From positions 3,286,001-3,350,000 of the forward strand of contig NZ_CP159835.1 of the NCBI RefSeq assembly GCF_047731265.1: DNA of 64,000 nt. Direction: 5' to 3'. Under the pieces are notes generated by a model. It worked only from the letters and a program-made list of their open reading frames with translations, was not told the DNA's origin and made no database searches. The DNA comes from Patiriisocius sp047731265 (GTDB lineage: Bacteria > Bacteroidota > Bacteroidia > Flavobacteriales > Flavobacteriaceae). The stretch's first letter is position 1. Every line of letters starts with the position of its first letter. Of this stretch, positions 1 to 8,068 are shown in pieces. The translations under genes were made by a program, and so were the position numbers.

Positions 1-182
1 CCGAAAAAGACGCAAAGAGACTGTTCCCTGAACATATTTGGAATGACCTCCATTTACAGATTATTTGGTATGGCAGACAATACTCCCCTGCGCGAGGTTG
101 GGATTTAGAAAAAGACATCATCACAAAAACCGTCGGTAGAAAAACAGTTATTAATGAGTATTATAAGAAGAAGAAAAAATAG
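1..182 (+). CDS. C-terminal end of a probable Nth-like DNA glycosylase (partial)
   Basis: An open frame runs from the window edge to a TAG at 180-182 and encodes about 59 residues, so only the 3' end of the gene is here. The readable part contains HLQIIWYGRQYSPARGW and ends in a run of lysines. The block with WYGR followed by PARGW resembles, from memory, the C-terminal region of Bacteroidota endonuclease III-like (HhH-GPD) proteins, where an iron-sulfur cluster would be expected in the E. coli enzyme; no Cys cluster is seen here. The N-terminal catalytic half lies outside the window, so the assignment is tentative. The next gene in the same direction begins about 100 bases later. Confidence 0.45.
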   Translation, partial: EKDAKRLFPEHIWNDLHLQIIWYGRQYSPARGWDLEKDIITKTVGRKTVINEYYKKKKK

Positions 183-279
183 CTTCCTATAATTTCGTCA
201 CCGAAGAAATTATATACTTGATTTTACACTTTCGATTTCAAAATTAAAATAGTATTTTAGTAGACATATCCAATCATAA

Positions 280-1479
280 ATGAGTAAACCAACCTCCCCA
301 TTTACAGCAGCCCAGTTACTACCGCAAGAAGAAATGCTGGAAATAGCCAAACAAAAAGGTGAGCTTTTTATTGGTATTCCAAAAGAAACTTATTTTCAAG
401 AAAAACGAATCTGTTTAACACCAGATGCAGTGGCAGCAGTAGTAGCCAATGGGCATAGAGTCTTAGTAGAAAAAGGAGCTGGCGAAGAAGCTGGATTTAG
501 CGACCGTCAATACAGTGAAGCTGGTGCTGAGATAACGAGCGAAACGGCAAAAGTATTTGGCTGCCCAATGATTTTAAAGGTGGAGCCGCCAACATTGGAA
601 GAACTGGAAATGATAAAGCCAAAAGCGGTTTTAATTTCTGCACTTCAATTAAAGACGCGGCAAACAAGCTATTTTAAAGAATTACAACGAAAAAAACTTA
701 CCGCAGTCGCATTTGAATTTATTAAAGACGAAGACCAAGCCTATCCTGCGGTAAAAGCACTTAGCGAAATTGCCGGAACCGCAAGTGTGCTTATTGCAGC
801 AGAATTAATGGTAAATGCTAAAAAAGGCAAAGGACTGCTTTTTGGAAATATCAGTGGCGTACCTCCTGTAGAAGTCGTGGTTATTGGAGCTGGAACTGTA
901 GGACAGTTTGCAGTTCGATCTGCAATAGGACTAGGAGCCAATGTTAAAGTTTTTGATAGTTCTATCACTCGTTTGCGAAAATTACAGTCAGATGTGGGAC
1001 GAACACTTTACACCTCTACCATACAGCCTAAGAACTTAATGAAGTCTTTGAGACGCTGCGACGTTGCCATTGGCGCCGTTCGTGGTAGTAATCGTTCTCC
1101 CATAATCGTTACGGAAGCAATGGTTGAAAACATGAAAGATGGTGCTGTAATCATAGATGTGAGTGTGGATATGGGCGGTTGTTTTGAAACTACTCAAACG
1201 ACAACCCACGATAATCCTACCCATATAAAACATGGCGTTATCCATTATGGAGTTCCTAATATACCCGCGCGATATCCACGAACTGCTTCTATTTCAATAA
1301 GTAATATTTTTACTCCTTATTTACTTCAAATAGCAGAATGTGGTGGCGTGGAACAAGCTATTAGATTTGATAAAGGCCTTAGAAATGGGCTCTATTTCTA
1401 TCGCGGCATACTAACAAGCAAAGCGATAAGTGATTGGTTTGATATGCCACACAGCGATCTAAATTTGTTGATTTTTTAA
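280..1479 (+). CDS. ald: alanine dehydrogenase family protein (AlaDH/PNT)
   Basis: 399 residues, close to the family's usual 370-400. Family members oxidise L-alanine to pyruvate with NAD in the cytoplasm. The N-terminal AlaDH/PNT domain carries Arg43 (EKRICLTP) and Lys100 (ILKVEPP), which match the substrate-binding Arg15 and Lys75 of the Bacillus enzyme. The NAD-binding domain has the Rossmann motif VIGAGTVGQ at about 201-209, with Asp226 at the end of the second strand, and a conserved DVSVDMGG at 293-300. The position of the catalytic His96 appears to be Gln123 (SALQLKTR), so true alanine dehydrogenase activity is not certain. About 28 residues precede the usual start of the family. The start is the first ATG; no clear ribosome site is seen. 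Confidence 0.85.
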   Translation: MSKPTSPFTAAQLLPQEEMLEIAKQKGELFIGIPKETYFQEKRICLTPDAVAAVVANGHRVLVEKGAGEEAGFSDRQYSEAGAEITSETAKVFGCPMILKVEPPTLEELEMIKPKAVLISALQLKTRQTSYFKELQRKKLTAVAFEFIKDEDQAYPAVKALSEIAGTASVLIAAELMVNAKKGKGLLFGNISGVPPVEVVVIGAGTVGQFAVRSAIGLGANVKVFDSSITRLRKLQSDVGRTLYTSTIQPKNLMKSLRRCDVAIGAVRGSNRSPIIVTEAMVENMKDGAVIIDVSVDMGGCFETTQTTTHDNPTHIKHGVIHYGVPNIPARYPRTASISISNIFTPYLLQIAECGGVEQAIRFDKGLRNGLYFYRGILTSKAISDWFDMPHSDLNLLIF

Positions 1480-1511
1480 ATTGAAATACTAACTTTACTT
1501 GTTTACTTCCT

Positions 1512-1519
1512 TATTTTTG
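1512..1519 (+). promoter_or_regulatory. Bacteroidota -7 box directly in front of a start codon
   Basis: TATTTTTG matches the consensus TAnnTTTG exactly and ends only 4 bases before the ATG at 1524. Transcription normally starts a few bases after this box, so the mRNA would have almost no leader. No well-spaced TTG -33 element is visible, so this is a candidate only. Confidence 0.4.
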
Positions 1520-1523
1520 CAAT

Positions 1524-1898
1524 ATGAATATCGCTAAACGTTTTGCATTTTATGGCTTCGGCTTTGTTATTGGACTTATTCTTCTTTTCTTCTTTCTTAG
1601 CGGAAAAAAAACAAGCTGTGATTACGGCCCAACAGCTCGTACTTTAAAGAACATCCGTATAAAAAAGCGTGTTATTTCAGAAAACGCTCTGCTTCAATTA
1701 GAGAATTATCAATTAGATACCGCAGCAATTTCTAAAATTTTAAAAAAAGGAGATGTTCTTTTTAGCGAAAGTGATACAGACAATAAAAACTGTAAGGTCT
1801 ACACAATTGTAGGAGAAGTAAGTGAGACTGAATATAAAGTTAAGATAGAAAATTGTGCTGAACTGGCAACGGTCCTCTCTTTTGAACCTGAAGCATAA
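1524..1898 (+). CDS. small membrane-anchored protein, possibly DUF4258
   Basis: 124 residues. One hydrophobic segment at about 8-26 (FGFVIGLILLFFFL) is followed by SGKKTSCDYGPTAR and a soluble alpha/beta domain of about 90 residues, so the protein is probably anchored in the inner membrane with its domain outside. Two Cys (in KTSCDYG and ENCAEL) and a third in DNKNCKVY could form disulfides. From memory, flavobacterial proteins of this shape are annotated as DUF4258; I am only moderately sure of that. The start ATG has a -7 promoter box immediately upstream. The function is unknown. It may be cotranscribed with the next small membrane protein. Confidence 0.7.
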   Translation: MNIAKRFAFYGFGFVIGLILLFFFLSGKKTSCDYGPTARTLKNIRIKKRVISENALLQLENYQLDTAAISKILKKGDVLFSESDTDNKNCKVYTIVGEVSETEYKVKIENCAELATVLSFEPEA

Positions 1899-1941
1899 AA
1901 AAGAGCTATCATTAATTAGAACATTTCAGATAAAAATTGAA

Positions 1942-2187
1942 ATGAAAGGCTCAAATTTAAAAAATAAAAATGCTGAACATGATACGCCACAGCCCATTGC
2001 TATAAAGGTCATTGCGGTGTCATTAGTCCTAGTGCTGGTTTTAGTAGTGCCTATTGCAATATATGCCCTTTTAACTAAAGATAATAATGGCGTCTTGATT
2101 GCCCTTGCCTTATGCTGTTCAGGGTTACTAACAGTACAATTTATCTCGAAAAAAAATAAAAATGAATTAAAAAACAAGGCGTTTTAA
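1942..2187 (+). CDS. small two-helix membrane protein
   Basis: 81 residues from the ATG at 1942. The frame stays open upstream to about 1855, but that would overlap the preceding gene, so I prefer the internal ATG. A charged N-terminal tail of about 21 residues precedes two hydrophobic segments (IAIKVIAVSLVLVLVLVVPIAI, and VLIALALCCSGLLTV), and the C-terminus is Lys/Asn rich. This predicts two membrane helices with both ends in the cytoplasm. I do not recognise the family. The previous gene ends 43 bases upstream, so the pair may form a short operon. Confidence 0.55.
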   Translation: MKGSNLKNKNAEHDTPQPIAIKVIAVSLVLVLVLVVPIAIYALLTKDNNGVLIALALCCSGLLTVQFISKKNKNELKNKAF

Positions 2188-2229
2188 ACCTGGTGTTTTA
2201 GAAGGTTTCTAAATTAAAAATTAAGGAAA

Positions 2230-3405
2230 TTACCAAGCTCTTCTGCGTTTCTTCTCTTTTTTAAGTAAAGCAAGCTCCCTACTTGTTTGACCAGCTACCG
2301 AGGTGTTCTCTTCAGCACGTCTTATAAGATACGGCATTACGTCTTTAACAGGACCAAAAGGAATGTATTTAGCAACGTTATATGCTTCCGCAGCGAGATT
2401 AAAGCTAATATGATCACTCATACCATATAATTGTCCAAACCACACGCGTTTATCATCTTTAAACAATCCTTTTTCTTTCATTATTTCCATTGCTAAATAA
2501 CTACTCGCTTCGTTATGAGTTCCTAAAAACAAAGAAATATCATCTAGGTTGTCTAAGATATAATTCATAACAGCATTAAAATTATCATCTGTCGCTTGCT
2601 TGCTATGGCATATTGGAGTTGGGTAGTTTTTGTCTACAGCACGTTCATTTTCCTTTTCCATATAAGCCCCTCTAACCACTTTGTATCCCAATTTATAACC
2701 ACCTTCCTTCGCTTTTACATGTTGTTCTTTAAGATAGTCTAATCTATCCCAACGGTAGCACTGTAATGTATTGTAAACAATAGGTTTTTCCTGATTGTAA
2801 CGTTGCATCATTTCTTCACAAAGATCATCTGCCGCATCTTGCATCCACGATTCTTCGCCGTCAATTAATAAGGCAATATCACAATCCTTTGCTATTTGAC
2901 CTACAGTGGCATAGCGTTCTTGTATGCGTCGCCATTCCTTTTCTTCAGTTTCGGTTAAGGCCTCTTTTTCTGTGATCTTTTGCCAAATTTTAAAACGTCC
3001 AAATCCAGTAGGTTTAAATACAGAAAATGGCATCGCTTCCTTATGATCGGCAAATTTCGTGAGCTCAATAACCTTTTCCATAGTAGCATCAAACTGGGCT
3101 TGCTCCTCTTTTCCTTCCACCGAATAATCGAGTATAGAAAAAACACCTGCAGAAGACAAGGTATCGACCGTAGGCAAACAATCTTCATTATTAACCCCTC
3201 CACAGAAATGATCAAAAACAGTAAATCGAATCAATCCCTCCACCGGTAAATGAAGGTTGAGTGCAAATTTTGTTGCCGCAGTACCAATGCGCACTAGCGG
3301 CTCTTTAGAAATCATTTTAAACAAAAAGTATGCGCGCTCTAATTCTGAATTGCTCTTTAGATCAAAAGCAGTTTCTGTATTATCAAAAAGTGAATTTGTT
3401 TTCAT
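2230..3405 (-). CDS. proline dehydrogenase
   Basis: 391 residues, a monofunctional PRODH of the PutA family that oxidises L-proline to pyrroline-5-carboxylate with FAD, feeding electrons to the quinone pool. The barrel is recognised by RGAYMEKE, LGTHNEAS and YGMSDHISF, and by the C-terminal block YIPFGPVKDVMPYLIRRAEE, where the two Arg bind the proline carboxylate in this family. Length and the absence of an aldehyde dehydrogenase domain show that it is not the bifunctional form. It diverges from aroB. A possible -7 box (TATATTTG on the minus strand) lies about 30 bases upstream of the ATG at 3403-3405. Proline catabolism and the RocD enzyme further on both lead toward glutamate. Confidence 0.93.
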   Translation of the reverse strand: MKTNSLFDNTETAFDLKSNSELERAYFLFKMISKEPLVRIGTAATKFALNLHLPVEGLIRFTVFDHFCGGVNNEDCLPTVDTLSSAGVFSILDYSVEGKEEQAQFDATMEKVIELTKFADHKEAMPFSVFKPTGFGRFKIWQKITEKEALTETEEKEWRRIQERYATVGQIAKDCDIALLIDGEESWMQDAADDLCEEMMQRYNQEKPIVYNTLQCYRWDRLDYLKEQHVKAKEGGYKLGYKVVRGAYMEKENERAVDKNYPTPICHSKQATDDNFNAVMNYILDNLDDISLFLGTHNEASSYLAMEIMKEKGLFKDDKRVWFGQLYGMSDHISFNLAAEAYNVAKYIPFGPVKDVMPYLIRRAEENTSVAGQTSRELALLKKEKKRRRAW

Positions 3406-3488
3406 AGTTTTAGAAAAGTATTCACAAATATAGTTAGATTTGATGTGAGTTAAAATAGTAAAATAAATAAAAATCTTAAAGTGCTCGT

Positions 3489-4565
3489 ATGCTAAAAATT
3501 AAGAATAATAAATCTGTAGTTTATGCCTATGACGGGGCCTGGGAAGCGTTACAAACTAAAATTAACGAGCTTAACCCCTCTTCTATTTTTGTTCTAACTG
3601 ATGACAATACGAAAAAACATTGCATTGATTACTTCAATTCTAAGGTCAACCCACCTTGCACTTCGCAAACGTTGACTGTTACTCCAGGAGAAGAATATAA
3701 AAATATAGATACCTGTATGTTCTTATGGGAAATGCTTTCTGAAAAGGGTGCAGATCGCAGTAGCCTTATCATCAATTTAGGTGGCGGTGTTATTACAGAT
3801 ATGGGCGGTTTTGTAGGCGCTACTTTTAGACGTGGTATTTCTTTTATTAATATCCCAACCACATTACTTGCTATGGTAGATGCGGCTATTGGGGGTAAAA
3901 ATGGTGTGGACCTTGGAAATCTTAAAAACCAAATAGGCACCATAAAAAATCCAGAAGTCGTATTAATTGACACCCATTTTTTAGCTACCCTACCAAAAGA
4001 AGAAATCACCTCTGGCTATGCTGAAATGTTGAAACATGGGATTATTTCAAGTAAAAAATACTGGAACCAACTCAAAGGTTTTGATCTTCTAGATACAAAA
4101 GACACACAACAATTAATTTGGGACTCCATTGTTTTCAAAAATGAAGTAGTCCAAAATGATCCATTTGAAGATGGCTCTCGAAAATCATTAAACTTTGGTC
4201 ATTCATTAGGCCACGCTATTGAGTCTTATTTCTTATCGAACCAAGACAAAAGAAAACTTCTTCACGGCGAAGCAATAGCTATAGGAATGGTTTTAGCAAC
4301 GTATATTTCCAGTGTCAAATTTGACTTTCCTAAAGAACAATTATACGAAATAACGAAGACAATTCTAACTCATTTCAAGAAGCCTAGGTTTACAAAAGAT
4401 GATATTGATGAGGTCATTTCCTTATTGAAATATGATAAAAAAAATAATAACGGTCGCATACTCTTCATATTGCTAGAAGATTATGGAGTTGTAAGGTACA
4501 ACTGCGAAGTTGAGAACGACTTGCTATTTGATGCTTTTAAATTTTACAAAAATTTTACACAATAA
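3489..4565 (+). CDS. aroB: 3-dehydroquinate synthase
   Basis: 358 residues, the usual length. It converts DAHP to 3-dehydroquinate, the second step of the shikimate pathway, using NAD and a divalent metal. Seen in the sequence: the glycine-rich NAD site LGGGVITDMGGFVGA (about 98-111), the block PTTLLAMVDAAIGGKNGVD (123-141), and probable metal ligands Glu179 (GYAEMLKHG), His238 (NFGHSLGHAIES) and His259 (LLHGEAIAIGM). All expected catalytic residues appear present. It is divergent from proline dehydrogenase and about 80 bases ahead of a small conserved gene on the same strand. The aroQ gene for the next pathway step is far away, near 36.4 kb. Confidence 0.95.
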   Translation: MLKIKNNKSVVYAYDGAWEALQTKINELNPSSIFVLTDDNTKKHCIDYFNSKVNPPCTSQTLTVTPGEEYKNIDTCMFLWEMLSEKGADRSSLIINLGGGVITDMGGFVGATFRRGISFINIPTTLLAMVDAAIGGKNGVDLGNLKNQIGTIKNPEVVLIDTHFLATLPKEEITSGYAEMLKHGIISSKKYWNQLKGFDLLDTKDTQQLIWDSIVFKNEVVQNDPFEDGSRKSLNFGHSLGHAIESYFLSNQDKRKLLHGEAIAIGMVLATYISSVKFDFPKEQLYEITKTILTHFKKPRFTKDDIDEVISLLKYDKKNNNGRILFILLEDYGVVRYNCEVENDLLFDAFKFYKNFTQ

Positions 4566-4644
4566 TTGTTTTAAGTATTTATTTTTTTGGTAGTTTAGCT
4601 TTAATAATGAAAGTAAACCAAGACCAAAAGCAAAGTCATATTCT

Positions 4645-4980
4645 ATGAAACGTGTTATTGTTGATTTTAAAAAACTCACCCCAGCAATTCTGAATTTGCT
4701 GGTTGAAAAATACCCAGATGGATATGATGACAATGCTGTCATTAAATTTAAAAATGCTAAAAACGAAAGTATCGAAGCTGTAGAAGTTCGCACAGAGGAC
4801 TCTATATTTCTCGTAAAAGTGAGTTCTAAATTAGAGGTCTCGATGGCGAACTTTGATATTGACGACCACGATCATGAAGACTTTACAGAACCAATAAGTG
4901 AAATCCCAGAAAAGAAACCAAATGCAGATTCTGAAGAGTTTGAAGGACTAGCCGATATAGCCGAAATGCAGGAAGATTAG
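4645..4980 (+). CDS. conserved acidic protein of unknown function
   Basis: 111 residues with no signal peptide or membrane segment, so cytoplasmic. The N-terminal half (MKRVIVDFKKLTPAILNLL, then NAVIKFKNAKNESIEAVEVR) looks like a small folded domain. The C-terminal 45 residues are highly acidic (DDHDHEDFTEP, then EEFEGLADIAEMQED) and probably disordered. I recall this as a conserved flavobacterial family with no established function; any specific enzymatic name for it should be treated with caution. It lies downstream of aroB in the same direction and convergent with the DinB gene. Confidence 0.7.
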   Translation: MKRVIVDFKKLTPAILNLLVEKYPDGYDDNAVIKFKNAKNESIEAVEVRTEDSIFLVKVSSKLEVSMANFDIDDHDHEDFTEPISEIPEKKPNADSEEFEGLADIAEMQED

Positions 4981-5025
4981 ATAAAAAAAGTTTTGATGAA
5001 TTAACGCTTTTATTCTTAATAAAAT

Positions 5026-5541
5026 TTATAAATAGCGCTCAGAAATCACATTACAATGGTGTATCTCATGACCGCATATAATAAATCCAGCGGCTCCGGC
5101 AGATAACGGGCCTCCACTCGCTCTTCCTACCTTGGCCTGTGTTTTTATGGTTATTGTTGAAAAGAAGTATATCGTAGCTGTTCGGGTAGCAATGTACTCT
5201 TTGATGAGGCTATCCATATCTCTATCATTTGCTTTCGAGTTCAAAACAAACTCGTCTTGATCAAAACTTGGAAGATTAGTAACACTGGATCTTGAGATAC
5301 TTAAAGCTCGATATGAAAAAACGCGTTCTGTGTCTATAAGATGTAACAAAATTTCTTTTGAAGTCCATTTTCCATCTTCATATGCAAATGATGCTTTATC
5401 CGAGGGAATACCCTCAAAAAATTCTACCGTTTTTAGCATCCCATCGGTTAGTGCCTTTTCAATATGAATATCACCAACCAAGTTAACATATAGCGAATAA
5501 TAAGGAAGAAATTGATTTGTAGTAAGTTGTGATTTTTTCAT
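5026..5541 (-). CDS. DinB superfamily protein
   Basis: 171 residues forming a predicted four-helix bundle of the DinB/YfiT type. The metal-binding triad of the superfamily is recognisable: one His in ILLHLIDTERVFSYRAL and two in the C-terminal CGHEIHHCNVI. No signal peptide. DinB-like proteins include thiol-dependent transferases (for example with bacillithiol or mycothiol), but many have unknown substrates and nothing here decides the reaction. The gene is convergent with the acidic protein gene upstream in coordinates, and the Lrp-type regulator gene lies just upstream in its own direction with a 72-base gap. Confidence 0.85.
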   Translation of the reverse strand: MKKSQLTTNQFLPYYSLYVNLVGDIHIEKALTDGMLKTVEFFEGIPSDKASFAYEDGKWTSKEILLHLIDTERVFSYRALSISRSSVTNLPSFDQDEFVLNSKANDRDMDSLIKEYIATRTATIYFFSTITIKTQAKVGRASGGPLSAGAAGFIICGHEIHHCNVISERYL

Positions 5542-5613
5542 TTGACAATTTACAATGTTTTAATACGGTCTAGTCCTAAATGATTGATATAGATATTAGG
5601 ACCAGACCAAAGT

Positions 5614-6090
5614 TTAAAGCGCTCTAAAGATAGAATGCATTAACCTCTTCTTGTCATTTATACTTTCTTCCAAAGAAATCATCGTCTCGGTTCTAGTAAC
5701 CCCCTCTATATCATCTAACATATAAATAACTTCCTTCGCATGGGTTGTATTCCGAGCTCTAATTTTACAAAAAATATTGAATTTACCGGTAGTAACGTGT
5801 GCTACGGTTACAAATGGAATATCATTAATACGCTCTAATACAAATTGTGTTTGAGAAGTTTTGTGAAGATAAATACCTATGTATGCAATAAAAGAATACC
5901 CTAGTTTTTCATAATCTAATCTTAAGGAAGAACCAGTAATAATGCCAGCCTCCTCCATTTTTTTGACTCTTACATGTACCGTTCCTGCAGAAATATCATA
6001 CTTTTTGGCTATATCTGTAAACGGTGTTCTTGTGTTTTCTATAAGAATATCTAATATGTTTTGATCGGTTGCGTCTAACTTTACTTTCAT
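5614..6090 (-). CDS. Lrp/AsnC family transcriptional regulator
   Basis: 158 residues, the standard size. An N-terminal winged helix-turn-helix (TDIAKKYDISAGTVHVRVKK, about 25-44) is followed by the RAM effector domain (YSFIAYIGIYL, GKFNIFCKIRARN, GVTRTETMISLEE). Lrp/AsnC proteins usually sense amino acids and control amino-acid metabolism genes. It sits between the DinB gene and the M14 carboxypeptidase gene, all on the minus strand, but gaps of 60-70 bases leave it open whether they are cotranscribed. Its targets cannot be read from the sequence. Confidence 0.92.
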   Translation of the reverse strand: MKVKLDATDQNILDILIENTRTPFTDIAKKYDISAGTVHVRVKKMEEAGIITGSSLRLDYEKLGYSFIAYIGIYLHKTSQTQFVLERINDIPFVTVAHVTTGKFNIFCKIRARNTTHAKEVIYMLDDIEGVTRTETMISLEESINDKKRLMHSIFRAL

Positions 6091-6150
6091 AGGACAAAGA
6101 TTTTTAACACAAAAGTAATTGCATTTTAAAGATTTAGAAAGAATGGAGTA

Positions 6151-7293
6151 TTAAATTAACATCAAATTACACTTTTGGTCGAAAATACTTTCCACATCCT
6201 GACCAATATGGAATTTTTTTTGTGAATTTATCAAAACCTCATTCCCGTTTAAATTAAATATTTTGTGACCATATTTTATGTTTTTCACCCCTATATCACT
6301 TATTCTTAATTGAAAAACGATGTTGCCATCCATCAACTTTTCATCGTATTGGAGCGCAATATCTTGTGTGTTTTTTGAATCTGGAAGGAATACATTTTTA
6401 AGTAAAACATCAGCGCAATTCTTTTGATTTTCAGGTATATCAAAATAAAGTTTGTGATTAATAGCCTTGGTATGCTCTGATGCTATCTCAGTAAACATAG
6501 CTGCTAGCGAATAAAATATAAATTCCCTTGTTTTTTCCCTGTTATAATCTAAATCATAATGACCGGCCTCAAAAAGTATGGTGGGCACCCCCAGTTGTGA
6601 AAAAGTATCTCCCACACAATTGGCGTTAAAAGCATCATCAAATCTAGCAACTTGATTGGGAATGTGAGTTTGTAAATAACGTTCTGCTTTTAAAATATAT
6701 CGCATTGCCTCTTTTCTAGCAGCTGTAACCGTTCTTTTCTGGTCTGCGGAAGGAGTGAGAAATGAAATTGTTGCAGGAAAACCGTTTAGCGTTCCAAAAA
6801 CACTCCGCTGATCGTGCATATTTAAGCATATATCAGGTTTTACTTCTTCAAACAAAATTCTTAAAACAATACTTTCCTTTTGACTTAGTGCTTGCGCATC
6901 TCTATTTAAGTCAATATCATTAGCATTGTGACGTGTATATAAAAGAGCCCCATCTGGATTAAGCATGGGAATTACAAAAAAAGTATATTCTTCTAAAAAT
7001 CGTTTTACCGACGTTTCAAAAATACTTTCTGAACCAATGAGCTTAAAGAAGTCAAAAAGCGCCTTCGTCGTTGTACTTTCATTTCCGTGCATTTGAGACC
7101 AAGCAAGTACTTTCTTTTTGCCCTGACCAAATTTTATTAAGGGAATATCCAATCCATTTTCTGAAGTCCCTGCCTTCGAAACTTTAAAAGTTTTTGGCAT
7201 TTTTTGAAGTAAAGGAAGGAGGTCTTTTAAGGTAATATATCGCCCGGATAAATACTTTTCAAAATGTACTTGATACCACGTAGAGATGTTCAT
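6151..7293 (-). CDS. M14 family zinc carboxypeptidase, cytoplasmic
   Basis: 380 residues. The M14 zinc site is complete: His69 and Glu72 in QMHGNES, and His160 in CLNMHDQ. LNPDG and DLNRDAQ provide the substrate-binding Asn-Arg pair, and Glu242 in ILFEAGHYD fits the general base. No signal peptide is seen, so the enzyme probably works in the cytoplasm, perhaps on small peptides or amidated amino acids. Residues after about 275 form an extra beta-rich C-terminal region. It is divergent from an XRE regulator, and its promoter contains palindromic sites shared with that gene, which suggests direct control. Confidence 0.88.
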   Translation of the reverse strand: MNISTWYQVHFEKYLSGRYITLKDLLPLLQKMPKTFKVSKAGTSENGLDIPLIKFGQGKKKVLAWSQMHGNESTTTKALFDFFKLIGSESIFETSVKRFLEEYTFFVIPMLNPDGALLYTRHNANDIDLNRDAQALSQKESIVLRILFEEVKPDICLNMHDQRSVFGTLNGFPATISFLTPSADQKRTVTAARKEAMRYILKAERYLQTHIPNQVARFDDAFNANCVGDTFSQLGVPTILFEAGHYDLDYNREKTREFIFYSLAAMFTEIASEHTKAINHKLYFDIPENQKNCADVLLKNVFLPDSKNTQDIALQYDEKLMDGNIVFQLRISDIGVKNIKYGHKIFNLNGNEVLINSQKKFHIGQDVESIFDQKCNLMLI

Positions 7294-7303
7294 AGATATG
7301 ATT

Positions 7304-7320
7304 GTGTTACAAAGGTAAAC
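7304..7320 (-). promoter_or_regulatory. M14 gene -7 box embedded in an operator-like palindrome
   Basis: Read on the minus strand, this stretch is GTTTACCTTTGTAACAC. It contains the -7 consensus box TACCTTTG (7310-7317) and the palindromic 13-mer TTACCTTTGTAAC. A TTG that could act as -33 element lies at 7334-7336, with a 16-base spacer. The start codon is only 10-17 bases downstream. The identical 13-mer contains the -7 box of the XRE gene. Confidence 0.6.
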
Positions 7321-7326
7321 AATACA

Positions 7327-7346
7327 CTGTTTACAAATGTAAACAG
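7327..7346. promoter_or_regulatory. perfect 9+2+9 inverted repeat, candidate repressor operator
   Basis: CTGTTTACAAATGTAAACAG has 9-base arms with no mismatch around a central AA. It lies over the putative -33 element of the M14 gene and shares the core TTACAAAkGTAA with the two -7 box palindromes at 7306-7319 and 7543-7556. A weaker related site, GTTACAGTTGTATAC, begins at 7364. The obvious candidate ligand is the XRE protein encoded next door. Confidence 0.6.
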
Positions 7347-7542
7347 TTAAAAATGTTGTTTTGGTTACAGTTGTATACAGGTATCATTAAAAATCGCACC
7401 TGTAATCTCAAAGAATCAAGAATGATATTATTTTATTTATCAATCTACTTAATTTCAGCATATTAATATATAAAAAACAAACCTTTGCTTTAATAAAAAA
7501 AACGTTGTTGTTAATAACCTGTAGGATACTACTGCGTATTAT

Positions 7543-7556
7543 GTTACCTTTGTAAC
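7543..7556 (+). promoter_or_regulatory. XRE gene -7 box embedded in an operator-like palindrome
   Basis: GTTACCTTTGTAAC is an inverted repeat (GTTAC, four bases, GTAAC) that contains the -7 box TACCTTTG at 7545-7552, about 30 bases before the ATG at 7583. No TTG at the expected -33 distance was found. The rest of the 289-base gap between the two genes (7347-7542) shows only A/T-rich sequence and one weak extra half-site. Confidence 0.6.
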
Positions 7557-7582
7557 GTTCAAATAGTAAATTATCAATTACA

Positions 7583-8011
7583 ATGGTAAACAGCACAGAT
7601 TTTGCCAAGAGGCTTCAGAAAATTTTAGAATTTTATTCGATTTCGGCGACTGCTTTTGCAGAAGAAATAGACTTTAATAGGTCTACTATTTCACATCTCC
7701 TGTCGGGTAGAAATAAGCCTAGTTTAGAATTTGTAATGAAGGTTCTTCAAAAATATCCAGAGGTAGAATTGTATTGGTTGCTAAATGGAAAAGGCTCCTT
7801 CCCTTCTACCAAAAAAAGTCAAACTAAAATTTTAAATCTTCCCATTCAAGAAAAGGTGAAGTTTGAAAGAAGTGAAACTTCAGAAATTGAAAAAGAACCA
7901 ATTTCTGAAATTTCAATCAAAAGTTTAAGTCCGGCCGAAAAGAACAAAAAGGTAGAACGGATTGTTATTTTCTATTCAGATGGAACTTTTAACGAATACA
8001 AAAATAGTTAA
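7583..8011 (+). CDS. XRE family (HTH_3) transcriptional regulator
   Basis: 142 residues. The N-terminal helix-turn-helix domain spans about 8-63 (LQKILEFYSISATAFAEEID, then NRSTISHLLSGRNKPSLEF) and ends in YWLLNGKGSF, typical of Cro/CI-like regulators. Residues 73-142 are charged, poorly conserved in appearance and end in a short beta segment (VERIVIFYSDGTFNEYK), which I recall as common in flavobacterial members. No partner toxin gene follows, so this does not look like a toxin-antitoxin pair. Palindromes over its own promoter and over that of the divergent M14 gene suggest autoregulation and control of the carboxypeptidase. Confidence 0.88.
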   Translation: MVNSTDFAKRLQKILEFYSISATAFAEEIDFNRSTISHLLSGRNKPSLEFVMKVLQKYPEVELYWLLNGKGSFPSTKKSQTKILNLPIQEKVKFERSETSEIEKEPISEISIKSLSPAEKNKKVERIVIFYSDGTFNEYKNS

Positions 8012-8068
8012 GTGCGAATCCTTGAAATATTTGGTAAATTTTCATGAAATTTGCAGAAAACTTTATTT

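Noticed and set aside
2185..2208. Terminator after the small membrane protein gene
   Set aside because: Only a 5-6 base stem (AAACC and GGTTT) with a long loop and no T-run on the plus strand; too weak to list.
7583..8011. Antitoxin of a toxin-antitoxin pair
   Set aside because: No small toxin gene lies on either side; the divergent neighbour is a full-length M14 peptidase.
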